Shown in pieces: positions 14,927 to 14,945 of a stretch of 14,945 nt of DNA (position 1 is the stretch's first letter; each line of letters starts with the position of its first letter). The DNA is taken from the NCBI GenBank assembly GCA_900544395.1, contig UQVC01000043.1, positions 1 through 14,945 on the forward strand. The letters are read 5' to 3'. Source of the stretch: an uncultured Ruminococcus sp. (GTDB taxonomy: Bacteria; Bacillota; Clostridia; Lachnospirales; Lachnospiraceae). The notes under the pieces were generated by a model. It was not told the DNA's origin, made no database searches, and was given only the letters and a program-made list of their open reading frames with translations. Position numbers and translations under genes: made by a program.

Positions 14927-14945
14927 AATACATATGACTGCGGCT

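Noticed and set aside
1..14945. CRISPR array, insertion sequence, prophage, tRNA or rRNA
   Set aside because: No direct-repeat array, transposase, integrase, phage structural gene or cloverleaf-like sequence was seen in the reading of either strand.

Overview
The window looks like chromosome of a strictly anaerobic, low-to-mid GC Firmicute of the class Clostridia, most likely a Lachnospiraceae-type gut bacterium. This is inferred from strong AGGAGG-type ribosome binding sites, a clostridial CpI-like [FeFe] hydrogenase, a QueH-type epoxyqueuosine reductase and a rubredoxin-fused flavodiiron protein. No rRNA, tRNA, CRISPR array, insertion sequence or phage gene was seen. Eleven protein genes fill nearly all of the sequence, and no gene-free stretch exceeds about 200 bases.

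Left block (1-4904, all minus strand). argH, asd, leuC and leuD follow one another with short gaps and an ATGA overlap between leuC and leuD. This is probably one amino-acid biosynthesis operon mixing the last step of arginine synthesis, the aspartate-semialdehyde branch point and leucine synthesis. leuD runs off the left edge. Two palindromes lie over a candidate promoter in front of argH. queH (tRNA queuosine) lies upstream on the same strand.

Middle block (about 4905-6618, plus strand). A 156-base divergent gap holds a plus-strand intrinsic terminator inside what looks like the leader of an ABC importer. The importer has an ATPase and a permease of the nitrate/sulfonate/taurine/thiamine-precursor type, and no binding-protein gene lies next to it. 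The leader can be drawn as a small pseudoknot followed by the terminator, so it is a candidate attenuator or riboswitch of a family I do not recognise.

Right block (about 6619-14103). A plus-strand pair encodes a flavoprotein that joins a NuoF-like [4Fe-4S] segment to a GltD-like oxidoreductase, followed by a CpI-type [FeFe] hydrogenase with a complete H-cluster ligand set. It converges, across a shared bidirectional terminator, on a minus-strand pair: a YqhD/BdhA-like iron-type alcohol dehydrogenase and an 843-residue flavodiiron-rubredoxin-NADH:rubredoxin reductase fusion. Together these form a redox island that could dispose of NAD(P)H electrons to protons, aldehydes or O2, with the O2 reductase possibly protecting the O2-sensitive hydrogenase. 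The physiological link is inference.

Right edge (14249-14893, minus strand). An ABC-2 type membrane protein with a TTG start is followed by its own terminator. Its partner ATPase is probably beyond the window.
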